Positions 1 to 6,668 of a stretch of DNA of 64,000 bases are shown one piece after another. The DNA is taken from assembly GCF_030696805.1 (NCBI RefSeq), contig NZ_JAUYRO010000039.1:17919-81918 (forward strand), in the 5' to 3' direction. Under the pieces are notes generated by a model. The model searched no databases, had not been told where the DNA came from, and saw only the letters and a program-made list of their open reading frames with translations. The stretch is from Methyloversatilis sp. (GTDB taxonomy: Bacteria > Pseudomonadota > Gammaproteobacteria > Burkholderiales > Rhodocyclaceae). Position numbers and translations under genes: made by a program. Position 1 is the stretch's first letter. Every line of letters starts with the position of its first letter.

Positions 1-337
1 AGGTATCGGCTTCGATGGCGACGTTGTTCAGGGTGACGCCGGGCCCGCCCAGACTCGGATGCAGGAAGGACACCGACCACTGGTCGCCCTCAGCCGGCAT
101 GATCGCGCTCAGCGTGTCGGCGAAGCCGCTGTAATGAGCGGCTGCGAGGTCGAGCAAGGCGCGGCGATCGACCCGCGGCGCGCCGGTCGTCAGGTCGGTG
201 AAGAAGCCGCGCGTGTCGTAGGTGTAGTCGAACTCGATCTGCAGCGCCGAGGCCGACGGCGACGCGAGCGCCAGTAACAGGGCCAGCAGCGGCATCGTCG
301 CGACACGACGCTGCGATGTCAGGTCGCGGTCACGCAT
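1..337 (-). CDS. Exported protein of unknown function, N-terminal 112 residues (cut by window edge)
   Basis: The reading frame opens at the ATG 337-335 and runs off the left edge without a stop. It starts with a basic N-terminus and a hydrophobic stretch ending SPSASA, a good signal peptide. The mature part begins LQIEFDYTYDTRGFF. The ATG overlaps the last 8 bases of the upstream PEP-CTERM metalloprotease gene, so the two are probably translationally coupled. The mature N-terminus resembles exported proteins of PEP-CTERM-bearing bacteria, some of which are putative metallopeptidases, but the decisive C-terminal part is missing. Function is not assigned. That it is a real exported protein is fairly sure from the signal peptide and the gene overlap. 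Confidence 0.7.
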   Translation of the reverse strand, partial: MRDRDLTSQRRVATMPLLALLLALASPSASALQIEFDYTYDTRGFFTDLTTGAPRVDRRALLDLAAAHYSGFADTLSAIMPAEGDQWSVSFLHPSLGGPGVTLNNVAIEADT

Positions 338-1115
338 GGGCGCACTCCCGATAGTGCACCGGACGTGCGCCGCGGCGCGCCAGCGCCGATACCAGACCCA
401 GACCGGCCAGCAGCATCGCCCACGCCTCCGGTTCCGGGACGGCCGACAGCGGCGTGACCGAACCGGTGCCGCCGCCATAGACACCCTGCAGCGCGACGAT
501 CATTTCGCCGTCGAGCGCAAATACCGGCCCCTCGTAGACCGACGACTGCGCGGGCGGGGCGGCAGGCACGTCACTGCTTTCGTAGTGCCCCATGCCCAGC
601 GTATGCCCCAGTTCGTGCTGCGCCACCGCGTAGAACCACAGCGGTGTCCAGCCGGCGCCGAAGCGGCCGGCGTTGAACACGATGTCGCCCGCCAGACCGC
701 TGGCGGCCGAGAACGGAAAATAGGCGTAGGCGTTCGCATGGCTGATGTTCGCAACCAGGCCGACCCGGATGTCGGCCAGTCCGGCCGGGTCGTACTCGCC
801 GGTTTCCGGCAAAGGACCGGCGTCGGTCACTTCGACGAAATGGATGGGCAGCACCGCTGCGTAATCCGACAGCGCCTGTTCGAAAGCACTACGCAGCAAG
901 GACGCCGGCAGCGCCGTGCCGGAGGCATCGCGCAGGCCGCCGTCGAGCAGATTGCTGAAGCTGTACGAGAGCTCGATCGCACTGCCCGGGCCGTCCGGCT
1001 GCGCCCAGCTCGCATACATCGGGTAGTGGCCGGCCTGCGCAGGTGCGGCGGCAAGGGCGCCGACGAGCGCCAGCGCGCCGCCCAGCCGACGCGCCTGGAA
1101 GGCAGCGACCTTCAC
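330..1115 (-). CDS. PEP-CTERM matrixin-like zinc metalloprotease
   Basis: 261 residues. An N-terminal signal peptide ends near APAQA. The zinc-binding site of the metzincin/matrixin clan, HELGHTLGMGH (HExxHxxGxxH), lies at about residues 167-177; the Glu is the general base and the three His bind zinc. The C-terminus carries the PEP-CTERM signal: VPEPEAW, a hydrophobic helix and an arginine cluster. Exosortase recognises such tails, removes the tail and directs the protein to the envelope or matrix. The protein is therefore probably a secreted or surface endopeptidase. It lies between a PEP-CTERM gene upstream (stop overlapping this start by 4 bases) and another exported protein downstream (8-base overlap), so the three form one operon. 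The substrate is unknown. Confidence 0.85.
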   Translation of the reverse strand: MKVAAFQARRLGGALALVGALAAAPAQAGHYPMYASWAQPDGPGSAIELSYSFSNLLDGGLRDASGTALPASLLRSAFEQALSDYAAVLPIHFVEVTDAGPLPETGEYDPAGLADIRVGLVANISHANAYAYFPFSAASGLAGDIVFNAGRFGAGWTPLWFYAVAQHELGHTLGMGHYESSDVPAAPPAQSSVYEGPVFALDGEMIVALQGVYGGGTGSVTPLSAVPEPEAWAMLLAGLGLVSALARRGARPVHYRECAHA

Positions 1116-1864
1116 GGCGCCGCCTCGGCAGCGCGCTGCCGGCGACGTGCCAGGCCCAGCAGACCGAGTCCGGCCAGCAACATCGCATGCGTTTCAGGCT
1201 CGGGCACGGCACTGACTGTCAGGAAGGCCGAACCCGGCGCTTCGGTGTTGTTGAGGAAGCCGTGCAGGAACTCGTTGCCCGAGGTGTCGTTCACGCCTGT
1301 CAGGGCCAGCACGTGAACCGCGTTGCTGCCGCTGATCCAGTCGCCGACGATCGCCGACACATCGAAGGTGACTGCGCCGGAACCGCTCACGACGCTGCGC
1401 GCCGCGACATCGGCCGGCAAAATGCTCTGGTTGAAGAAGTTCAGCCAGCTCACGCTGCCGCCCGGATTCGTGTCATCCGTGATCGCGGTGAACGGGTTGG
1501 CGGCGACCCCATGCGCCGACACGGTGAAGGGATTCCCGGCGCTGGCGTCGGCCCCGAAGCCGCCGCTGGTCGACTGCACCGTCAGAATGGCGCTGACCGG
1601 GCCGCTGAAGGTCGAAAAGTCGTAATCGAAGGCGAGATAGATGGTTTCGGCGCCGACGGTGCCGAACGGATTGCCGGTCGATACGCGGAACACCGGGCGA
1701 TTGTCGCCCGCGTATCCGCGGACTGCATTCGCGCCCTGGAAAAAGGAGGACGTCATCACGTCTTCCGCCACATCTATCTTGATGGCATGTACCGGGCCGC
1801 TGGCCAGCAAGGTTCCCAGCATCACTGCACCGGCTGCACGCACGGCCTGTTTTCGGATGGTCAT
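1112..1864 (-). CDS. PEP-CTERM exported protein, possible carbohydrate-binding fold
   Basis: 250 residues. A signal peptide ends near GPVHA. The mature region is about 200 residues of small polar and beta-forming residues, and the C-terminus has the PEP-CTERM tail VPEPETHAMLLAGLGLLGLA followed by arginines. The stretch VTFDVSAIVGDWISGSN and the following LTG motif recall beta-sandwich DNRLRE/CBM96-like domains of exported proteins, but this is only a resemblance. The start is supported by a strong Shine-Dalgarno (GAGGTG) just upstream of the ATG. It is the first gene of a leftward three-gene operon with the metalloprotease and a further exported protein. Its exact function is unknown; an extracellular matrix or surface role is inferred from the sorting tail. 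Confidence 0.8.
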   Translation of the reverse strand: MTIRKQAVRAAGAVMLGTLLASGPVHAIKIDVAEDVMTSSFFQGANAVRGYAGDNRPVFRVSTGNPFGTVGAETIYLAFDYDFSTFSGPVSAILTVQSTSGGFGADASAGNPFTVSAHGVAANPFTAITDDTNPGGSVSWLNFFNQSILPADVAARSVVSGSGAVTFDVSAIVGDWISGSNAVHVLALTGVNDTSGNEFLHGFLNNTEAPGSAFLTVSAVPEPETHAMLLAGLGLLGLARRRQRAAEAAP

Positions 1865-2354
1865 CGATTCACCTCATTGATTTTGACAGTTGTCCGCACT
1901 CCTGCCCCGCATGCGGCGGGGCGGACAGTGCAGTCGGAGGCTGGCGGACCGATCCGGTCGTGGCTGGCAGGTGCGACATCGCGCCGATCGGGCACGTGCT
2001 GCGGAACGGGAGGCTTGCGCGCCCGGGCGATGCGGGCGATGGCTGGCGAAGGATTCGCTGGGTGACGGACTCGAGGTCGACGCCTGGCTTGCTGAAAACA
2101 CCCGTGAAAACGATGCGAAGACCTCTTCACGCACGAATTCACGGACGAATGAAGAATCTTCCAAATGAGAATTATTGTCAACAAGTGCAGCGAAAATCGT
2201 CTGTCGGATTCGGCTGCTGTCGGCACGGGTACTGCGCACGACATCGACCCGGCATGACGGGCGACATCGGCCATTCCGCCTAGAACGATGCATCCACGTC
2301 CGTCCGGTGCTTGAATGACACGCCCGTCGTCCTCCAACTCCGGAAAGGTTTCCC
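1865..2354. other. Intergenic region between divergent PEP-CTERM genes
   Basis: 490 bases without a convincing gene. It holds the 5' leader of the leftward PEP-CTERM operon, including an inverted repeat: CCCCGC/GCGGGG at 1905-1921 flanked by GTCCG/CGGAC at 1892-1926. It also holds an AT-rich patch with a Fur-box-like palindrome near 2161-2179. The remainder should carry both divergent promoters; apart from a TTGACA on the minus strand inside the AT-rich patch, I cannot place them. Open frames across this stretch have no ribosome binding sites or recognisable products. Confidence 0.6.
2161..2179. promoter_or_regulatory. Fur-box-like AT-rich palindrome overlapping a minus-strand TTGACA
   Basis: The 19 bases match 13 of 19 positions of the classical Fur box and stand out against GC-rich surroundings. 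On the minus strand the same place contains TTGACA, a good -35 element, with only a poor -10 (GATTCT) 17 bases on. It could control either divergent PEP-CTERM gene. The match is imperfect and no iron gene is nearby. Confidence 0.3.
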
Positions 2355-3299
2355 ATGCCCCCCGTCACGATTCCGCAGGCGCGCACGCGCCGCCTCTGCA
2401 GTGCGCTCCTCGTCTGCGGGCTGGGCAGCGCAGGCGCCCACGCCGCCTACTACTCGAGCAGTACGACCAGTTCGTCGCTTTCGAGCTTTGCCAACGGGCC
2501 GAACGAACAGACCCGCCACGGCGCTGCCACGCCCGGCGGTTCGTCGGCCGCGAGCGCGGTGCTCAGCAGCAGCGGCAACCGGGTGATCGAAGGTGGCACG
2601 CACAGCGCGGCGCGATCCGAACCCGGTGGCGTCCATGTGATGGCGGACGCCAACGTGCGCCTGAGCAATCCGGACTACAACCTGAATCTGGTCGTGGCGG
2701 CCAGTTCCACCGCCCATGCCAGTTTCAGTGACGCTCTGGTCATTCATGCGCCCGGCCTCGCCGCCGGCACGACCGCGCTGCTCACCTACCGCATCAGCGT
2801 GTCGGGCGACCTCGGCATCCAGGGGAACAACAGCTGGAATGGCGGCTGGAACGCATCGTCGTACTGGAGCTTCTCGTCCTCGCTCGGTTCGACATCCACC
2901 TTCCGCAGCCTGCTCAACGATTGGGCGCCGGGCAGCGACCAGCGCCTGCTCGGTGACGGCCGGTTCGGCAACCTCGACATCACGGTGCCGGTGATACTGG
3001 GTACGGTGCTTCCGTTCAGCCTGGGCGGCAATGCTTCGGCGTCGGTCAGCCTGGGCAGCACCCCCTACGAACCCTCGTCCGGTCAGATCGCAGCCTTCTC
3101 CGACCTCGGCAACACAATAGGCTGGGGTGGCATCGTGTTGCTGACAACGACCGAAGGCGCGCCGATCAACAGCTACTCCGCGTTCGGTGATTCCGGTTTC
3201 GACTACCGTCAGGCCTATGTCAGCGCCGTGCCGGAACCCGCGCCGGCCGCGCTGTTCGCTGGCGGCCTGCTCGCGCTGCTGGCACTGCGCCGCCGCTGA
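2355..3299 (+). CDS. PEP-CTERM exported protein of unknown function
   Basis: 314 residues with a basic N-terminus, a signal peptide ending near GAHA, a Ser/Gly/Asn-rich mature domain and a PEP-CTERM tail (VPEPAPAALF, hydrophobic helix, final RRR). The ATG at 2355 follows a GGAAAGG ribosome site. No catalytic motif is visible. The low-complexity serine and glycine content and strand-like alternation suggest a beta-rich structural or matrix protein. It is divergent from the PEP-CTERM/metalloprotease operon at its 5' side and ends at a shared bidirectional terminator facing fliE. Exported and exosortase-sorted is well supported; the biological role is unknown. Confidence 0.8.
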   Translation: MPPVTIPQARTRRLCSALLVCGLGSAGAHAAYYSSSTTSSSLSSFANGPNEQTRHGAATPGGSSAASAVLSSSGNRVIEGGTHSAARSEPGGVHVMADANVRLSNPDYNLNLVVAASSTAHASFSDALVIHAPGLAAGTTALLTYRISVSGDLGIQGNNSWNGGWNASSYWSFSSSLGSTSTFRSLLNDWAPGSDQRLLGDGRFGNLDITVPVILGTVLPFSLGGNASASVSLGSTPYEPSSGQIAAFSDLGNTIGWGGIVLLTTTEGAPINSYSAFGDSGFDYRQAYVSAVPEPAPAALFAGGLLALLALRRR

Positions 3300-3305
3300 C
3301 AGGCG

Positions 3306-3334
3306 AAAAAAAAACCGGCCAACGGCCGGTTTTT
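3306..3334. terminator. Bidirectional terminator between a PEP-CTERM gene and fliE
   Basis: A perfect hairpin, AAAACCGGCC-AAC-GGCCGGTTTT, has a T-run on either strand: five T rightward, nine leftward because of the A-run at 3306-3314. It lies between two convergent stop codons and can end both transcripts. Confidence 0.85.
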
Positions 3335-3352
3335 CCTGAGCGGTCCGATCTG

Positions 3353-3670
3353 TCAGACCGGCATGTTCATGATGTCCTGGTAGGCATTCACCAGCTTGTT
3401 CCGCACCTGCACCATCTGCTGGAAGGACAGACTGGCCTTCTGCGACGCGATCATCACGTCCTGCAGATTGGCCTCCGAGGTGCCGGTGATGAAACCTTCC
3501 GACATCTGCCTGGCTTGCGCCTGCGCCGCATTGACCTGTTCGATTGCATTCTTCAGCGCGTCGCCGAAGTCAGCCCCCGAGTCGGCGCCCGCCTGAGCGG
3601 CAGGCTTGCCGGCGGCGACCTGCGCCGTGGAGCGCAACTCGGTGATCATCTGGTTCAGGCTGGTGTTCAT
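3353..3670 (-). CDS. fliE: Flagellar hook-basal body protein FliE
   Basis: 105 residues. FliE links the MS ring to the proximal rod of the flagellum and is needed for rod export. The C-terminal half (DVMIASQKASLSFQQMVQVR, then NKLVNAYQDIMNMPV) is the conserved FliE core that packs with rod proteins. The start MNTSLNQ is preferred over longer in-frame options because GGAGGA lies just upstream and the length then matches the family. It is the last gene of the leftward fleS-fleR-fliE set. A predicted sigma-54 promoter 114 bases upstream can transcribe it independently. Unusually it points away from fliF, with which it is normally co-directional. Confidence 0.95.
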   Translation of the reverse strand: MNTSLNQMITELRSTAQVAAGKPAAQAGADSGADFGDALKNAIEQVNAAQAQARQMSEGFITGTSEANLQDVMIASQKASLSFQQMVQVRNKLVNAYQDIMNMPV

Positions 3671-3783
3671 TACATTCCTCCGATGCCGTACGGCATGACT
3701 GCCCTGCGCTGCGCCGCAGGGCGGCAAAAAATGCCGCCCGCGGACCACCCATTCAGGGGTTTTGACCCGGTTGGTAATTCATG

Positions 3784-3799
3784 AGCAAATCCCGGGCCA
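3784..3799 (-). promoter_or_regulatory. Sigma-54 promoter for fliE
   Basis: The minus strand reads TGGCCCGGGATTTGCT, matching the -24/-12 consensus TGGCAC-N5-TTGCW except at one position, with correct GG-GC spacing. Transcription should start near 3773 and give a leader of about 100 bases. That leader contains an 8-bp hairpin at 3719-3739. The adjacent FleR is the expected activator. Confidence 0.75.
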
Positions 3800-3818
3800 A
3801 CACACTGCAAGGAAACGT

Positions 3819-5225
3819 TCAACCTTCCCGCAGCAACCCGTCCGCCTTGTATCGCGCCAGTTTATAGCGCAACGTGCGCTCGGAAATACCCAGTTTCTCG
3901 ATCGCCTTCTTGCGCGATCCACCGACCTCGGCGAGCGTTTCCAGGATCAGGTCGCGCTCCATGTCACGCACCGACCTGACCTTCAGGGGCGCGTCAGGCG
4001 TGGCACTGGGCGGTGCATCGTTGGCCGCGGGCGTCGGCATGACCGGCTCTACCGCGGCAGCGGGCACCGCGACCGGACGCGACAGACCGCGCTGGCCGCC
4101 AAGAATGATGTGCTCGGCTTCGATCAGGTCATCCGGCGCCATGATGGCGGCGCGCTGCACGGTATTCTCGAGTTCGCGCACATTGCCGGGCCAGTCGTGG
4201 CCGGCAAGGATTGCCGCCGCCGGATTGCCGAGCCGCAGCACACGACCTTGCGCCTTCGCGCAGCCGGCGAGGAAGTGGCGGGCCAGCGGCACGATGTCGC
4301 CCGGCCGGTCGCGCAGCGACGGAATGCCGATCGGGAACACGTTCAACCGGTAGTACAGATCTTCGCGGAAGCGACCGGCGCGCGCTTCGGCTTCCATGTC
4401 GCGGTTACTGGTGGCCAGTACGCGGATGTCGAGCGGAATCGGCCTCTTGCCGCCGACCCGCTCCACCTCGCGCTCCTGCAGCACACGCAGCATCTTGGCT
4501 TGCAGCGCCAGCGGCATTTCGGAAATTTCATCCAGCAGCAGCGTGCCGCCATTGGCCTGTTCGAACTTGCCGGCCTGCGCGGCAGCCGCACCGGTAAATG
4601 CGCCCTTCTCGTAGCCGAACAGCGTCGCTTCGAGCAGGTTGTCCGGGATGGCCGCGCAGTTGATCGCGATGAAAGGCATGGCGGCACGTGCCGACTGCTG
4701 GTGGATGTAGCGGGCAAACACTTCCTTGCCGGTGCCGGATTCGCCGGTCAGCAGCACGGTGGCTTCGGAGCGGGCGACCCGCGCGGCAAGACCGAGCACC
4801 TGCCGGGTGCGTGCATCCTCGCAAACCATGTCGGCCGGCGTCACCACCGGTGCCGCGTAACGGTCGATGTGGGCAAGCAACACGTCGGGCTCGAATGGCT
4901 TGAGCAGGAAATCGCAGGCGCCTGCGCGCATCGCGGCGACCGCTTTTTCGACGTCGCCGAAGGCCGTCATCAGCAGCACAGGCAGCGCGGCTTCTCGAGC
5001 GCGGATTTCGCGCAGCAGCGTGAGGCCGTCCATCGGCTGCATCTTCAGGTCGGTGATGACCAGATTCAGCGCGTGTTCGCCGGTGTTGCGCTCGATCATG
5101 CGCAACGCCTGCGGGCCATCGGCCGCACCGATCACGCGGTGGCCGGCGCATTCGATGGCCAGACACAGCGCATCGCGCAGATTCGGTTCGTCCTCGACCA
5201 CCAGGATGTTCAGCTTTTCGCTCAT
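3819..5225 (-). CDS. fleR: Sigma-54-dependent flagellar response regulator FleR/FlrC
   Basis: 468 residues. A receiver domain (1-120) has acidic pocket residues EDE and the phospho-acceptor D59 in VITDLK. The AAA+ sigma-54 activation domain follows, with Walker A GESGTGKE (161-168), the sigma-54-contacting loop GAFTGA and Walker B GGTLLLDEI. A Pro/Ala-rich linker leads to a Fis-type helix-turn-helix at the C-terminus (KKAIEKLGISERTLRYKLAR). Phosphorylated by FleS, it remodels RNA polymerase-sigma-54 at mid-class flagellar promoters. Its ATG overlaps the fleS stop (ATGA), so the pair is coupled. The FleR/FlrC identity follows from the sensor partner and flagellar context. Confidence 0.92.
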   Translation of the reverse strand: MSEKLNILVVEDEPNLRDALCLAIECAGHRVIGAADGPQALRMIERNTGEHALNLVITDLKMQPMDGLTLLREIRAREAALPVLLMTAFGDVEKAVAAMRAGACDFLLKPFEPDVLLAHIDRYAAPVVTPADMVCEDARTRQVLGLAARVARSEATVLLTGESGTGKEVFARYIHQQSARAAMPFIAINCAAIPDNLLEATLFGYEKGAFTGAAAAQAGKFEQANGGTLLLDEISEMPLALQAKMLRVLQEREVERVGGKRPIPLDIRVLATSNRDMEAEARAGRFREDLYYRLNVFPIGIPSLRDRPGDIVPLARHFLAGCAKAQGRVLRLGNPAAAILAGHDWPGNVRELENTVQRAAIMAPDDLIEAEHIILGGQRGLSRPVAVPAAAVEPVMPTPAANDAPPSATPDAPLKVRSVRDMERDLILETLAEVGGSRKKAIEKLGISERTLRYKLARYKADGLLREG

Positions 5226-6469
5226 TGCACCTTCTCCAGCACGTCTTCCGGGGCACCGCTACCGGCCGTGATCGGCAGGCGCAGCGTAAATTGACTGCCC
5301 GCGCCGGGCGCGGACACGCATTCGATGTCGCCGCCGTGCACGCGCGCCACACCGCGTGCAATCGCCAGCCCGAGTCCGGTGCCTTCATCACGCGTGGTGA
5401 AGAAGGGTTCGAACAGTCTTTCCTGAATCTCCGGCGCGATGCCTTGCCCGGTGTCGCGCACGGTGAATCCGAGGCGATTGCCATCGATGCCGACAGACAG
5501 CCCGACTTCACCGTCAATGCCGCAGGCCTGCACCGCGTTTTCGAGCAGGCTGACCAGCGCGCTGGCAATCGCCTTGCGATCGCCCGACACCGTGCCGACT
5601 GCCGATGCGGCATCGACAATCAGTTCGACGCCGGCAGCACGCGCCACCGGCTCGATTGTGTGGCGCAGTTCTTCAAGCAAGCCGGCGATGTCGATCGCCT
5701 CGCGGCCAAGCACTTCACCGCGCGCGAACATCAATGTGTCGCGAATCAGCCGCTCGAGATGGCGCAGCCTGTCCTGCGCGCGCGACGCAATCGAGCGCAT
5801 GTCGGCTGGCGGCAGTTCGCGCCCGATCAGCGTGCCGACGTAAAGCGTGGCGGCGGCCAGCGGCGTGCGCAGCTGATGCGCGAGTGAGGCGGCCATTTCA
5901 CCCATCGCTGCCAGACGTTCATTGCGGGCAGCGGCAATCTTGAGTGCGTGCTGGCGCGTCATGTCGTGCAGCAGCACGATGCGGGCGTTCTCGCCGGTCA
6001 GCGGCGCTTCGCTGACCGACAGCCGGCGATGCGCGCGCTCGCTGTCGGTGCACTCCCATTCGGCAGGAGCGTCGGCCTGAACCAGCCGACCGGTGCAGGA
6101 CGACCATGACTGCCCGGCCCGGGCGCCCACCATGTCGAACGCCACCGGATTGGCCTGTTCGATTTCGCCAGCGCCGTCGACCACGACGACACCGGCGGGC
6201 AGCTGGTTCAGCAACGTGGTCAAACGGTCGGTCAGGCGGGCCTTCTGTTCATACTGGCGACGCAATTCGCCGTTGGCTGCGGCCAGTTCTTCGGTCAGGC
6301 TGGCGACCTGTCGTTCCAGCGTGCCGTAGGCTTCCGACAGCTCGGCCGACGCAGCATTGAACAGGCGGAAGGCTTCGGCCAGGCGTGCCGCTTCCTCCGG
6401 CGCAATGCGCGGCGTGTCCGCGGCTGAAGCGGCGGTGACGGCAACAGTGGCAGCAGCGGGATCAGCCAT
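5222..6469 (-). CDS. fleS: Flagellar sensor histidine kinase FleS/FlrB
   Basis: 415 residues, soluble with no membrane helix. An N-terminal coiled coil leads into a PAS-like domain (LPAGVVVVDGAGEIEQANP). The HisKA box is SLAHQLRTPLAAATLY, with the phosphorylated His, and the HATPase domain has the N box (SLLENAVQAC) and G boxes (DTGQGIAPEI, GTGLGLAIARG). It phosphorylates FleR, whose gene overlaps its stop by 4 bases. The start at MADPAAATV (6469) is preferred over an upstream start at 6532, because a good sigma-54 promoter at 6516-6531 would put that codon upstream of the transcript. The ribosome binding site is weak. Confidence 0.9.
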   Translation of the reverse strand: MADPAAATVAVTAASAADTPRIAPEEAARLAEAFRLFNAASAELSEAYGTLERQVASLTEELAAANGELRRQYEQKARLTDRLTTLLNQLPAGVVVVDGAGEIEQANPVAFDMVGARAGQSWSSCTGRLVQADAPAEWECTDSERAHRRLSVSEAPLTGENARIVLLHDMTRQHALKIAAARNERLAAMGEMAASLAHQLRTPLAAATLYVGTLIGRELPPADMRSIASRAQDRLRHLERLIRDTLMFARGEVLGREAIDIAGLLEELRHTIEPVARAAGVELIVDAASAVGTVSGDRKAIASALVSLLENAVQACGIDGEVGLSVGIDGNRLGFTVRDTGQGIAPEIQERLFEPFFTTRDEGTGLGLAIARGVARVHGGDIECVSAPGAGSQFTLRLPITAGSGAPEDVLEKVQ

Positions 6470-6515
6470 GTTCGGAACGCCGGCGGGCGCAGGAATTGAT
6501 CGACCGTTCCAGCGT

Positions 6516-6531
6516 AGCAAGGCGCAGGCCA
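6516..6531 (-). promoter_or_regulatory. Sigma-54 promoter for fleSR
   Basis: The minus strand reads TGGCCTGCGCCTTGCT, a near-consensus -24/-12 element with correct spacing. The predicted start is near 6505, 36 bases before the fleS ATG at 6469, which also decides that start. With a sigma-54 activator as second gene, positive autoregulation is plausible. Confidence 0.7.
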
Positions 6532-6668
6532 CGTTTTCGGGCGGATCAGCCGGTCAAAAACCCGCCTTATCCGCGGAACGGCTCGCGCGAGGCACGCCGA
6601 CAATCCGTCTCATCCTGCAAGGTCTGCCGTGCTGCAGACCCTCATCCGTCACCTGCGCGAGACGAAAC

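Noticed and set aside
1874..2386. Overlapping open frames in the PEP-CTERM intergenic region
   Set aside because: No ribosome site, no domain, Arg/Ser-rich composition of random GC-rich sequence.
3762..5294. 510-codon open frame antisense to fleR
   Set aside because: It lies over a clear sigma-54 activator on the other strand, and its product has no recognisable motif.
6581..6599. GGCACG element before fliF as a sigma-54 promoter
   Set aside because: The -24 half is good but no GC-containing -12 element lies at the required spacing.
6357..6668. 104-codon N-terminal extension of fliF
   Set aside because: It would overlap fleS and its promoter and adds residues unlike any FliF N-terminus.
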